Below are positions 35,001 through 48,908 of a stretch of DNA of 64,000 nt, piece by piece. The notes beneath the pieces are model-generated. The model saw only the letters and a program-made list of their open reading frames with translations. It had not been told where the DNA came from and ran no database searches. The translations under genes were made by a program, and so were the position numbers. The stretch's first letter is position 1; each line of letters opens with the position of its first letter. The DNA is from Liolophura sinensis (lineage: Eukaryota; Mollusca; Polyplacophora; Chitonida; Chitonidae): positions 18,401,385-18,465,384 of the forward strand of contig NC_088295.1 of assembly GCF_032854445.1 (NCBI RefSeq), in the 5' to 3' direction.

Positions 35001-37670
35001 TATGCTACAATGTCGTCGAGCACCAGCCTGGAATCCGTTTTTCTGTTACGTAGACGACTACACGTAGCTTGATTATGGTCGCATTCCTGTTATTAGGGTT
35101 TTTCACCACATAATGCCACCCCCACACTTGTATTATTGTTATCTTGCAAACTTCTGAAATTATAACTAAAATAAAATATTATGTATTTTAATACTCGTAT
35201 TCCTTTTAAATGATACACAAAACATTTTGATAGGTGCCAAAACAGTTTTTTTATATAGAGTCATTTTGTTTCTTCTTTCATTCTGAAAATCATGACCTTT
35301 GCTTCAGAGTTCCTTTGTAAGGAACATCCGATAAGGAACCTTTGCCTATCGGTATAACTTATCTCTGTGCGACCGGTGATACAATTAAACGAAGTACCCT
35401 GCCATACCATATCGTTTTGAGCCATATAGACATGCTTCGTCAGACTACAGTGAACTATCCGCAGTAAGATATAATTACACGAGCTATCTCTCATTCCTAG
35501 ACATGAGTCTGGCAGCCAATCAACTCTGCTGAAGATATATGCTAAGACGTTTTTCTGTAGAAGGAGTTACTGAATTTGAATTAGTATTAAGCAGCCAGAG
35601 TATTGATTTTCAGCACAACTCCGCCAGGATAGAAGCGAATGGGTTTGCACTTTGATTTAATGATCATATATTGTAGATATTGTATCCCTGTGGCTTGGGA
35701 GCATGGCGGCCTGATCAATGGGCGCTCTTTTCTCCGCTGTACGATTCACGGTCATAAACAGAACTTGATACAGGATCTAGAAATCGCTATCGACTCTCCT
35801 AGGCTATGGATGTTTTGATCTCAGCTCTATCTCAAACATCGTCGGATGTGAAAGAAAGTGGCGCGGTCAATGGATCACTTCGGAGAGTCTCGCTGTCACG
35901 TGACTATGGTCACGCGAAGAGAAATCTTCGCCATTAAGGTTTCTTCTGGAAGGCTGAAGACAAATATTAATTGAAAGGAAAGTTGAGCAATAGTGGATGT
36001 CTAGTTTGATATAGAGTAAGTAACAGGGCCAAGGACTTGAAGGAAGTGTTGCCACGCATCAGGAAGGATCAATCGGAGCACGGCATCATGATATGAACCA
36101 ATCACTTTGGCAACGCGGTCGGTTCAATCTGTCACGGACTCACCTTAAATAAGATCAGTGAAATGAGAACAGTTAAGCATCAGAGATGTGTGTTTCACTA
36201 AGTGCATAAACAAATAAACCTTGTTTATGGTCATGTGTCTCGCTCAGGTGGAACACTTCATTGTCTAAGCTTAAAGACATTCAAAAGTACGAGTTAAGCC
36301 TTAAACGATTTCATATAGGTATATAAGGCTAATGTAAATTGGTTTTGGTCAAAAAATATCATCTGCTTGTAGCAAGAATAGCAACATTTAAAACTGCTAG
36401 ATCAGCCTCAAGAAACGCGCTACAATTAATGTGGTGATCTTGGAAGTTAAAGTGAGCCAATCAAAAACCAGTACCTAAAGAATAACATAAAATCTCATCC
36501 TACTTCACGGATGAGCCATTGAGTGGAGGTTAAAAAGGCAGGACAAAAAGTATACATATATTGATGATGACAAGATAACGCTGAAAACAGAAATTTAGCA
36601 TCGGTTTCTCTGGGTTTTTTGCCTGAAAGGGACATCGTTTAATTATCTTTTATCTGCATTCCATCTCCACCTTTTAATTTGGCGTCACGGTGAATTCGTC
36701 ACGGTCAGACACGTGATTATTTCAATTTTTTCGAAAGCAGCTGAATACGTTTTGTATGATTTGGTCTGGTTGTCATGATTTTCAGGTCCAGTGATGGAGC
36801 TAACAATCGAGTTAAGACCCTTACGTTCCTGAATACACAAGAGCAACATGTTGATATTTGTGTATATAAGATACTACAGACATGACCGGAGACTATGTTT
36901 AATGGTACAACAAAACATAAGATCTGGAATGAGGTAAAATGACAAAACTGAAGTAATGAGGAAGATAAACATTCACAATTAGAATGGGGAATGGCGCTAG
37001 AAGTAGCCCCCATGTTTTATCCGATTCGAAATTTGACAAAAGAGGTAAAAATTTTAACCATAAAAGGTGGACATCACAGCTAACGATGGGATCAATTGCT
37101 ATTACCCCTACTCAAAATCTTGGGTCAAAGCGCGTAGAAAAAAAATAGATCTGCTAGCATTTTCACGGCTTTCAAGCGGCATTTTTCAGCTTTACTTCAG
37201 TCGCTCAGCAACACGACCATGCTCATATTTTAACATACACAGCCAAGCTTTGGAAAATCACGGAGTTATCTAGACAGTTAAACAGCACATAACTACCCTA
37301 ATTACCGTATAATTCTAAGTTAAATGAATGGGCTTAAATTTCTGAAATAGGGTGATGTCATTTAAACATTTGTAACGAGAAAACTGGTAGCTTAAAATGG
37401 TTCCAGCACGAAAAGAGCATATTTTGACCTATAATTAGGTGTGACTCACATATTTCTAGCTCTAATATTGTTAGCAAGCTTATTCAGCTCCTGAATAAAC
37501 GACACAACACCTAAGTATCATGTTAAGATTTATTTTATATTTATAATGGAGCACTTGAATGATAATATGAAACAGGGAACGTAAGGCAAAAAAATGTACA
37601 GTGAAATAAACCAGAACATAAGAATACACAGGCTATAGTTTCTGGACTTCACTTCACCGGAAATATTACT
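35001..37670. other. Spacer with no supported feature
   Basis: About 2.7 kb of AT-rich sequence. Only short scattered ORFs, and no recognised repeat or exon. A short segment near 35913-35950 resembles one near 58650-58690 (AGAAATCTT, AAGGTT, CTTCTGGAA). Confidence 0.5.
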
Positions 37671-37674
37671 TCAA

Positions 37675-37914
37675 TATTGCTCTCAACGTGTCACGTTACT
37701 TCAGTATTGTTCTCAACGTGCTACGTTAAGTCACTATTGTTCTCAACTTGTCACGTTACTTCAGTATTGTTCTCAACGTGCTACGTTACGTCACTATTGT
37801 TCTCAACTTGTCAAGTTACTTCAGTATTGTTCTCAACGTGTCACTTAACTCAGTATTCTTCTCAACGTGTCAGTTTACTTCAGTTGTGTTCTCAACGTGT
37901 CACGTTACTTCAAT
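37675..37914. repeat. 30-bp minisatellite, eight copies
   Basis: Unit of the form TATTGTTCTCAACGTGTCAC plus GTTACTTCAG. In the first copies two variants alternate (ending CTTCAG and AGTCAC or CGTCAC), giving a 60-bp higher period. The long ORF across it is a repeat artefact. Confidence 0.93.
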
Positions 37915-38405
37915 ATTGTATGGTATTATATTCAGGAACGTATTATTTATTTCATGACTGGCAATCAAGCACCAATAATGCAGCCTTCTACTGTAACAAA
38001 TATTACATTTCAAAAAGTTGTACTGCTACGCTTTATAATTTCAAAATGTGATCTTGTTTCATTTTATATTCCTATACATCAATTTTTTGAAAATATTAAA
38101 GTGTTTCAAGTTTTACATTGTACAATAGGCTAGGTTATTTATTAAAACTTCACTTTAACTATATTCTACAGTTGAAAATAAGTAGTTTGCAAACCATCTA
38201 CAGCGGCTCCAAACAATTGGTAATTATCTTGTATTCCACTTATATTTCCGCCAGATCATCTAAACTTGTTATCAATGACCGTTCTAACATGAGCCCATCT
38301 GTATGTTCGTTCTGTCGTGAGACAGTGTCAAACTGCAAAGTTGCTTTAAGGACTTTGTTAAAGTGTCAGATTTCCAACACTGTAGAAAGTGTTAACCTAA
38401 TATCA

Positions 38406-38676
38406 TATTTATTTATTTAAATAAAATAATGACTAGTGTTTTACGCCGTACTCAAGAATATTTCGCTTATACGACGGCGGCCAGCATTATGGTGGGTGGA
38501 AACCGGGCACAGCCCGGGGGAAACCCACGACCATCCGCAGGTTGCTGGCAGACCTTCCCACGTACGGCTGAATAGGAAGCCAGCATGAGCTGGACTTGAG
38601 CTCACAGCTACCGCATTGGTGAGAGACTCCTGGGTCATTACGCTGCGCTAGCGCGCTAACCAACTGAGCCACGGAG
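38406..38676 (-). mobile_element. SINE family 1, full-length, tRNA-derived
   Basis: Best copy of this family. On the - strand it starts with the tRNA-like head CCTCCGTGGCTCAGTTGGTT (A-box-like) and GAGCTCAAGTCC (B-box-like). The body GTACGTGGGAAGGTCTGCCA and CCACCATAATGCTGGCCGCC follows, then the tail GAGTACGGCGTAAAACACTA and an (AAAT)-rich end. ORFs over it are not genes. Confidence 0.85.
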
Positions 38677-38679
38677 GCA

Positions 38680-41600
38680 TCCCCCCCTCTCTCCCCTAAT
38701 TTTATAAATGCTAGATTTAACATTATTCGAGGCATACCTTACATGTTAGTCTTAAGGGAGTACCGCAACAATACAACATATCCAGACGACTGAAAATGCG
38801 CACTCTCCATTATATCAGGAAACACTGATGTAAAACAATAAACAAAACACTACAGCATAGGAAGTAAAACCTGAACAGTGGCGAAAGCCTCTTGTCAGCT
38901 TACCTCATTTAGGGTTTCATTGCATTATTATTATTTTATTGAACTTACACGTCCCCTAGCACCATGGCTGACACAGAATTGTCCTACAAATGCACTCATG
39001 CTAATTGTAATTTATTAGACGGGACTAGTCTAAGAATTACACAAAATGCTGTGTTATTATCACATTATGCCGTGCATAGCACATTACATTTTTCTCTACT
39101 ACGTGTCTCTGTAACAGTCATGGCAGTTAAAGTACTTGAGGCTTTAATGAGCCTTACACAGTTGGATCTGTTTGTGGATAAGCATACATTGTAGTGTCTC
39201 AATTAATGCTTTACGGTATTAACGCGACACAGTCACTCATCTGACACTTTATAACCCATCCGTATTTGCAGTTCACTCAAACGAGAATGTTTGCTTTTCG
39301 CTGTTTAATTTTCACAAGATAAAAATAGAGCAAAACAAGAATCAAATGAAATGATAGCTTTTTTCTCAAGGATAATTATGATAATTTTGGAATATGTCAA
39401 CTAATTTTTAAAGATCCGGGTTTACAATGCGCCCGTTGATATCGTCTCCCCAAGTGATCATAAAACTGATTTCGGCAACGACGGACAGACTATACAATCT
39501 GACAGTGAGGAAAAATAAAAGATCTTTCAACAATTCATCAGACGTCCATTACCGACAAGAGAATAATTCAAACCCTCCACTGTTCTCTTGCCCCGTTTTT
39601 TTCCCGATTGCAAATTACGCAATACATCGCATTGCCTTTGTATATCAAACCGCCTTTCAAACAGCGCTTGAACAATGCCAAGTGTATTAAAGTTGGGTGC
39701 GGAGTGTTTTGGCGAATGGTTACCGGGCTTTTGGCGGAGTGGGAGTCCTTACAGGAATGAGACCTTACAGAAAGCACAGGAATAGCTGGCAATCGGCAAT
39801 CAAAAGAGTCTTCTTGATTTACACGGCGTTTAACGAGAGCCTGGGGTCGTTAGGCTCTACCAAGCTTCACAAATAGCCTCTCAACTTAACATCACTGTTA
39901 TATGTAACACATTTCCCCAAACCATACCAACCAAGAAAACTCAAACTGATAGGAATATAAAAACTATCCGTCTTTTACAGCCAATCGTTTCGCTGAGCGC
40001 AAATGGTGTTTTAGCACACTAAACAGGGAGCATGGAAACCTGGAAAATGTTCACATGCTCAGATTCAATCAATTCCTGTAATTTCTGCTTTCAGCCGTTC
40101 GTGGATCTGTCCGATAGCAGACGTTTTTATCCGCTTTCTCCTAAGACAATATCTAATGGTCTTATCAATCAACTGGTTCTCAGAACTGAACAATTAAGTT
40201 TCACTGAATTTCGCCATTTCTCATCTATTAATCACAAAATATAACCACATTCACTCCATGTAAGTGTTTTTTGTCTAATATAATACTGTCTATTTTCACG
40301 TCATTACGTCTTTTATATCGACTTCTCTACACCCACAAAAAATTGGCAGAAGCTATTCACATTTCGCATGTCTTTCGCTCTCAGTTAAATATGACAATTC
40401 TATACATTTTTTTTAATACTGTCATTTCTAAGAATTCATTCGTCACCATTTTCCAGTCCTCTACTCTGTGATAATTAAACGTATTTTTTGGTTCTGTGGG
40501 TTTAATTGTGACAACTGCCTTTCCCCTTTATATTGTTTTTATGTTACTGCTTATTAGATGTAATGGCAACACAGCATGCGAGTGATTCTAGACCGGTGAC
40601 GTCCAGTAAACTGTATTTTAATATCAAAGCATTTCTTTGCAGCTAAACCTGCTTAAGGTGCTCATGCCGCTTTATGGGTACCGTGTTAGTTGCTACTATC
40701 TATCCATTTACATGAACGGTTAGAAAACTCTAACAAAGGTAAATTTGACAAGAGGCCTGTTTCCATCGAGGTAACGTGTGACCATTTGCCAAATATCAAC
40801 TGTAGTCGCTACTCTGAATTTCTCCTCTGTGCCACACATTGTCTTTTTTTATTAAATACCGATCAAATAAATAAATAGATAAGTTTTTAACTTAAGTAAT
40901 TTCTCCCGTCTTTTTGTAGATGGGAAGGTTTTGCGCTACTCAAATCTTCCCACTAGAATTCAAACCATACTCGATTAAACTCACTCCCCTGTCACCTCTT
41001 TTAGGTAGTGATAACTATAAAAATTTCATCTCTTTGTTGTCGGATGTCTTCAGTTTTTCTGATCATTTTCAGCGTTGTATAAAGTGATATTCTCCCCAGT
41101 CAACCATTCATTACACGTGATTCGTTTTACAGGGTATTCCTTGTAGCATTTTCAGTATTTATAATATAACCATAGCTCTACTCAGCTAATCGTCTCATTA
41201 TCAGACACCCCACTCTACCCCCAACCCTCAAACCCGGCGTATACAGATTTTACATCGTCTTTGTTGAAAATTTCTTCGGAACAAATTAAGCCACAGGCCT
41301 CTTTTCTTCTCTCTCCTCTCCCTACCCCACCCCCATTTTTGTCTTCTTTAGGGGATAATTGTTTCTTGCATTAATTGATACCCTTTTGGTTATTCTTTTT
41401 AGCACGTGGCTTATAGTTTAGGTTTTTGTCCTTTATTTCAATCTGCGGACAAGGGATAAGGGATTGCGTGGGGGGAGGGGGAGTGGAGCGGAAAAGCAGT
41501 AGAGAACTATTCGATCCGGAGCTATCGCGCTCAGATGGCCGATAACACTATTACAGTACTGTTGTCCTGAAGACCATGCAGGCGGTAGTCGTGTCTGTGA

Positions 41601-44600
41601 CCGTGGATGAACCTATTCTCCACGCAGGTTCTTCCCGGACTTTCACTGTGACAAGTTGCCAAGAGATGATCTGTGGAGGAAATTGTTTGCCATCACTGAC
41701 ACTTTATTGTGAGCTTGCTCTCCTAGAGCTGATATTCGAGCAGGAAGAGATTAGCTCTGGAGTACTCCAAAGACCTCCTGCAAAACCGTTCAAGGACTTT
41801 CTCCTAATGTGGGGGAAAAGGAAGAAATGTTTGTCTAGTTGTATAAACATACTAAAGAAACGTGACGGGGTAGTAGGATGCGGCACCAATTATCGTCGGC
41901 GGTACAAGACAGCCGCATTGATTATCGACTCGGTGCTGATTCTACTCGGCCGCCATTGCACAGACATGAATGCTCAAAGCCTCAGTATTACACGCGTCTT
42001 CTTATCCATAGGCATGCGCATGATCACATGTAGTCGTAATTCACATCTATTATCACTGCCCTTATAATACCGACCGAGAGAGCTCAGGCCAGAAACACGA
42101 TTCTATAGAAGAAAATAATCAGAAATATACCGCGCAGATGTTAATCCTAAATTTGGAGCTCTAAATCGACCTGCCCATTTAAAGAATTTTACTTTGTTTC
42201 TAGGGCAATTCGTGGAATCCACAGATTTTAGCCAAATTCCCTCTGAATATGACCATCGGCTATATTGAGTTGTGCCGAGCTGCTAGTGTACGCCATTAGA
42301 CATTTATCTTATGTGGTTAATCGAAATATTTGCTTCTCTTAACTAGTCAGAAAAACCCATTTCCTCCGAATGTGCCAGGGCTAGATACTGTACCCTACGG
42401 CAATTTCCACTGCAAGAACTAAGGCGCTTCAGCTTTCATCAAGGTACTCTTAGAGCCCTGTCAGATACACGTACGACCAAACACACCATCGCAAACTTAT
42501 ACGCGCACGACAAGCATCCAAGCATGTAATTTACTGCATTCGTTTTCTAGTTAATTTTATTTTCCCCTAAGCACAATTATTGAATATAATCATGGTCTCA
42601 TGCAGAAATCTTATGGAATAGCTAGGTTTGATGTTTTTAACCTAATTATATTTTTGAAAAAAGAAAACCCAAAACAACAGGATAATAATGAGAATTATTT
42701 CCATAAATAAAACATTACAGTTTTATGCCGTTTTCCTGCGAAATATATTTATATAAAATTCAGTGACACCATGTTTTATCAGTGCGCAGGGATACAAAAG
42801 AGAACATTCTATACATTGATTCTGGCAGACTTTTGGCACACCTTTATATCCATGCAGAAGTTACCATTCGTTTTTTATGTCGATACTTACAAAGACAACC
42901 CATCTATTTTAAACACCTTGAAAGAAATGAATCATCTTTAAGGGGTAAAATTCTGTTCACATCCTATATCTTTTTTTATTGTTATTTTCATGATTGCCAT
43001 ATTCATGATTATTTCACTCATACGCTGTTATGTCCGCCTTCATCTTAACTTTTTCAAAATTTTACGCTCTTGGTGAGAAACACAGATGAGAGTTGACTAT
43101 GTCTGCTAGTTCGTTGCACCGTGTAAAATAATCACGGTGTTTTTGATCACATGACTAAAGCTTCTGAGCACTTGCCAATAAGAGCAATAAAAAAGTTTTT
43201 TTCTAAGTTTTAGTGTGTTGGTGAAGCTGTACATGATATTGTGATCGAGATGTCTGTGACATTTAATTACAGGTGGGTGGTATATGGACGCCTGCTCCCC
43301 CTGGCATTCGGCAGTGCATTGTCCACGTGGACTATTGTTCCTGTTGACGAGGTGACAGTAAGCAGATGGCGGTCGTTGGGTCGCTTGCGCAATCTAACGT
43401 TCGTTGAAGACCACAACTATGGCAAGCAAGTGTGTATGACACAAGTGGGAAAACGTTTTGCATCACATGTGGAACTGATCGCCATCGTTCAAGTGGAAAA
43501 TTTTTGAATTTGGCTTTAAATAATATACAAATAGATCTCACCCCAGGTCAAGTTAAACCATTCACATTGGTATGTGCGCGTCGTTTTAAATGACGGACGA
43601 CAACCAGTCCATAAAGCGTAGAGCTGGGCGTATCGTGAGGAGACTATCCAAGCTCCACGCCACTATCATACCTATTGAATGTTTACAGCTGTTGCACAAG
43701 ACATTTGATATCGGATAAGTAGTTGATAGTTAAGTAACGAACCCTGCTGCACTTTTCAAAACATGAAGGAGTTGTAGGTTAAAAGTGTACTTCTCTGTAA
43801 GTACTTACCTTATTCCTTCAAATGAAAGTGGTGTATACGAAATGCAAAGGAGGTGTGTCTCAAAAATCCCAAGTGAACATATGCAGCATAAAATTACTAC
43901 ATTTTCACAAAATAAACTGACCCTTTACGTCCAACCTGAGCCAAACAGCCATTTATAGGACAAAGTTAATTAGGGTTGTTTCTTGGGGACAGAAGGAAAT
44001 ACCAGTGTTGACAAAAATTAAACAACCAAATATCGTACAAGTAACAAATGATAAACATTTGATAAATTGTCAGGTTTACGCCACTTTACATCGCTCTTCA
44101 CAACTTTGTCGGTATCATCATGATTTTTAAAGTAAAATGTTGAATAAAAGTTTTTTTCTGGCCCAACACAAGGTCATTTGCTGGTTGGTAATGATTTATT
44201 TAAGACAGAAAAATTCAGGCGGGATAACCGCATGTCCTAAACCACTTTTTAAATTTATTGATATTAGGACGCGATATGTTTACTTGTTTCCATCTGACCA
44301 ACAGGTTACAGGCTCAAATCTGGTTCTTTCTTTCAGGCATTAGGTCTGTCGTGCTCCTAGAGAAGGGTGGTGGTTTACTTATCGCACCCATACACCTCAC
44401 CGCCGTCAAATAGTAGTGAAAAAAATTATGAGTAAGATGTTAATCATCAATCGAACAAATTCATGAAAAAAAAAATTGTTGTGCGAGCCAGTGTATTTGT
44501 GAAGTATGTTATGTAGCAAGGACAGAAACTTTGCTTACTCAGAAATCTGGGTCAAAACATTGATATTTTTTCTTTTAAGAGACAAGTAATTTATTAAAAT

Positions 44601-46900
44601 GTCTTAATTTATTTCCCAGCTCATGTCAATGAATCTTAAGTGTTTCATCATAATCTGCAAAGGTTTTGTCAACACAACTCTACCGGTATATTAAATAACA
44701 AAACATGCAAAAGATTGTAGCTCTTAGCTTTGCGTCACCATACAGACAGATCTTCCGTGAAGAATTCTGATATTATACAGAGATTGAGAGGTTTATATTA
44801 CCACCGATTGTGAGGACGTTTGTAAAGCCGTCCGTGAAGACCTGCAGAATACGCCCATCTTGTAACAGACTCCAGGCAGATTTATCGATAAATTGATCGG
44901 AAAATAATGAAATAAATACCGTCTGATAGTCCTCCAGTCTTGTCCTATTTAATGCCCATATTTCATTCATGTTCAGCTTTTATCCTCATGTTTCCAAGGG
45001 AACGACGCTCATGCCAATCACATGAATATTTAATGGTGGGATTTAGCTGATCTGTTTTCATGGCAAGCTCTGTGTTAACTGCAGTGGACGAAATTTTACA
45101 TCCTCACATAAATACTAAGAATAAAAGAAAAAGAGCAGCTACACTGTGCAACAGGGCACTTCCCAATTTCTTCTCTTATTTTTATTGTGACATGAAGAAG
45201 ATTGTGCTTAAGGGGATTGTAAAATCGATGAAAGGGTCACGAAAAATCCTTGAGTAAACGGAGAAAATTTACGGATTTTTTTTTTGCTCTCCAGATAACA
45301 GCTAAACAAACTGAGACCTTCTCTAATCTGCAAAGCTTTCTAGGAAACAGACAACAGATAAATGACATCAACCGTCAGCTCCATTTTTATCACACTATCA
45401 AAATGATGTTTATATTAACGATGGCCAATCGTGGAACCTTGTCATTAGCGAAATGGTAAATTCATCCACGAAAAGGTTATATTTCTACCTTTACATACAT
45501 AAGGACATATGCCTTAATAGTTCAGTTTATGTGTCTAACTTCTTTTGTAATCCCTTAAATTAAACATGAAAAAACAGAGATGTTTTTTACTTACATGGCT
45601 AAAGTTGGAGGCAGCCTTGGTGTGTAGATCTTATCGCTGTGCAGAGTAAATCAAACAGCCAAGAATTGTGTCTCCTGCTTTGTGAATCCCTGCTCAGTCT
45701 TGTCCAAAAAACAGAAGTGGCAATTCGTATGGTTCAGATTGGATAAGACTTCCTGGATTTGTGAATGATAAAATGTCAGCGATTGACTAGGACTGAAGCA
45801 CATCCTGTGAGAAGGTAACTTAACCGGAGATATGTGTAATGAGCATATAGAACTCATATATAGATTTTTCTGTCAGGCTGACAGTATTGAATTCTCTGTC
45901 CAGATCTACAGCGCCTGGCTTGATAGCGTCTTCTGCAGGGCTCCCAGGTGGCCTTGGAGTCTCAATCCAGTGAGCGCGTCAAGAGGTGGTCCAAGCCATC
46001 CTGGTAAAGGGTTATCAGTGTCAACAGTTCCAAACCCCGACCCATGGATCCTGAAAGACTCAGTACTTAGCTGAGGAGTCTGTGAAAATGTCGGGTTGAT
46101 TATCCGACAATGTTAGGTACAAATGAATCTCTCGTAGGAAGCTTGGTGAGTTTATTATGTCTACATTGATCTTTCCGTGGAGAAGCAAACAGCGATTTTC
46201 CTTTCAATTGATTTCGCCTTTGCCTCCATTGATGATCAATGAAGCCCTAAGAGCCTTGGCCCTGTCCTTGTCTCCGCGTTTGATCAGACACTAAATGCGC
46301 CGTCAAAACTCTCATTTACAGCAGGAGTTGTAGCTCTTCCTTCTATACTTTTCGTGTTCGATGTAATCCCTTAGCGTGAGTCTTCGTACAACGTGCGTCT
46401 GTTAGTAACAAGAGGCTGTCGTGCCGGACTTTCTTTATTTAGAATGTTAGTGTAAAAAGTAGCAAATCCCGAGTTCACGCAATAGGACAAGTGCGAATTT
46501 TCTACATGTAAGTTCAGTTGTGTATAACCATACAAAGAACAATTTTACATGAGTTTTTCAAATATTGTATTAACACAGTCATTAATACGCAATTTGGTTA
46601 GTTCAGATGAAGAAATTAAAAGAGTCTTGGATCCTGTAGGAAATGTATTAGGAGTTTTGAACGAGGTTTCAATATGTGGTACTCATTGCTCACGGCACAT
46701 GTTCGGTTTGAGAAACGGTAACCGGATGTCAGATTTGATCTGATCCAATCAGAATGCATTTCAAGAAATTCACAACACGTAAACTTTCACTTCATTCACT
46801 CAAAGAGAAAGCTGTAATCAGCTCAATGCTTGAGTATTCGCCGTACACCAGAAATCAGACTATCCTGTGGGAGACGAATCCCAGCAGACCTCAGCAGAGG
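38680..46900. other. Long spacer between the transporters, no recognised gene
   Basis: About 8 kb. Contents: a dispersed repeat at about 40545-40680 (related to 9519-10025), a degraded SINE family 1 copy near 44365-44462, and G-rich runs near 41470. A 163-codon ORF at 41576-42067 (+) has no recognisable domain. I see no convincing exon chain. Confidence 0.45.
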
Positions 46901-48098
46901 AGTGGGTATACTAGACTAGATGACAAGATAATACATTTTGTAATCCATGGTACCGAGCCTTGATGGGCGCGTTGAGGCAGAAAGCAGAAAATTAAATGGT
47001 AACAAGTTGAACAGGTTATTGATTGGAGCGGGCACTCGGGGACTAGTTGGGTGAATTTCGGCACTGGTTGATTCGGGCAATGATGGACTTGGCCTGAAGG
47101 CTGGTCGCGAAGTATGGGTGCCCTTGCGGAGTAAACCCGCACGGACCAGCACATCCCACCAATAGATTGTGTCGTCCAGCCGCTGCATACTAACGAGGTC
47201 TCTGAGGACCTTTTCCAGCTCAGCTCTGAGACATCCGTATTCCTGATTGGAAAGCGACAAAACCTTATTTCCAATTAAAGGGAAGACATGTGACCATGTC
47301 TCTTTTGAACATAACACGAAAATTGTCCACGTCACAGAAGCAGTCCGCAGAAGTTCACAGGACATGTAATGTTGTCTGTTCATAATTTAATTCAGACAAT
47401 GCTAGTTTCATATAGCTCAGAAAAGATGTGTGGACAGAATTAGGATATGAAACAGCCTGAGAATTTGAATACATTGTCCAGCCACGGGAAACTGAAACTG
47501 AAACAGGCTGCCACCGGAAGATCATTGGAACTATACTTTATACTTAACGTATGATTTTTTGTCAAGAATTGTTCAATCCTTTGAAAACGATGTGAAACGG
47601 TTGAAATTCCACACATAATTTCAGAGAATGTAACTTTTGCACAGGAAGTTATTTTCACGACACTAGAAATAATGATAGATAGAGATGGTATATCAATCTT
47701 CTTCAGACGTGTCGTGAGGTCACGAAATACACCACTATTGAAATACACAGTTTACGTTACGCAGTTGTATATGTTAGATGGCCTGCAACTTTCAGCTCAA
47801 TGTTCCACTTCGGTTTAATCATGTTTATGGTGTACAGAAAGTGATAGGCAAGTTTCCAGGAAAAAATGTCGTTGCCACAGAGATATTCCATATCTGAGGA
47901 CAAACTTTGGTTGAGGAGGTTATTGCACACACTGAAGCCCCCAGGATGAGTCTTAGTTCCTCTGATGTCTTCGTTATCGGCGGGTGCATGGGTTCTTAAG
48001 CAGTGATCACAGAGCAGTGGCATGAAAGCAAACTGCCAACATGCACAAGACTCCATGAGTGTAGTTACTTGAATGGGAGACTTCCAATTAGTAAGCAT
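46891..48098 (-). CDS. Cluster of three unidentified - strand ORFs
   Basis: Consecutive - strand ORFs occupy 48098-47757 (113 codons), 47748-47440 (102 codons) and 47383-46916 (155 codons, overlapped by a 127-codon frame). The first has closely spaced cysteines (ESCACWQF, LLCDHCLRTH); the third has a charged helical stretch (LRAELEKVLRDLVSM) and then Pro/Ser-rich sequence. I cannot assign a family. Density and shared strand hint at a decayed gene or mobile element, but frames are broken by stops and I see no clear splice pairs. Treat as a hint, not a gene. Confidence 0.15.
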
Positions 48099-48202
48099 TG
48101 GAGACGGGTCTGGAGGCTAGGGACTGCAGGGGCTGGTTTGCTTTGATCCATGCGTATTGATGACTCCATAAGGCAAGATTTCATGCTGTACCATGAGGTC
48201 GA

Positions 48203-48302
48203 TACAAACAAATGCTCGGGTTTCAAAGTTTGACTGGCAATACAGGTAATACTACAAACAAATGCTCGGGTTTCAAAGTTTGACTGGCAATACAGCTAAT
48301 AC
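48203..48302. repeat. 50-bp perfect-like tandem duplication
   Basis: Two adjacent 50-bp copies, TACAAACAAATGCTCGGGTT onward, differ by one base (CAGGTAATAC against CAGCTAATAC). This is a very recent duplication. Confidence 0.93.
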
Positions 48303-48629
48303 GATGGATCACAGCAGCTTAGTTAATCTTGTTAATTTTCTACTCTTACCCCTTAATCTGCTCTTCATTCACCGTGTATGTTATGAACCAGACGCATGCA
48401 AAGGCTATTGTTCATGCAGCAATGCATGGTAATGTCTCACGAAGAGAGAATGAAGAGCCACATCATACACTTCACTGCAGGTGACTTTCACAGTTAAACT
48501 TTTACTTAGAAGAATTAATCGGTTGAACTGGTAGGCTTACAGTAAATTACCGGAAGGGGAAATCGGTCGAAAAAATCAAATGGTCCTGTTGCATCATTAT
48601 CTCTGCACTTTCCATGGTGACAAATCATG

Positions 48630-48908
48630 ATCAGCAGTGATCATCGGGTCGACTTTAAAAAGCCGCACAGCACTGAGAGGTTAGAGCAGGAAGCAGGGCT
48701 AGTTGGCCCGGTGTCAGTAAATGTGACTCTGTGGGGTTGGCATGTCTGGTGTCTTCGGCATGATACTTCATTGGCGGCAGCGCTTTGGTGGCATGGATTC
48801 GCCCCGCCACAAGAAGACACAATTATATGTACACACCGAATGACTCCTCGTCGTCATATGTCTGAAAAGTGCTAAGTATGGCGTTAAATCTCAAGTATAC
48901 ATACATAC
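48630..48908 (+). repeat. SINE family 3 copy
   Basis: Shares CCGCCACAAGAAGACACAAT with the full-length copy at 59459-59734 in the opposite orientation. The tail has GTATGGCGTTAAATCTCAAG followed by (ATAC)n. The head is diverged. Confidence 0.7.

Noticed and set aside
37677..38133. Three overlapping + strand ORFs of up to 124 codons
   Set aside because: Open frames over the 30-bp repeat, with no recognisable domain.
41576..42067. 163-codon + strand ORF as a gene
   Set aside because: No recognisable motif, no splice or promoter context, and a length that chance can reach in 64 kb. Left as spacer.
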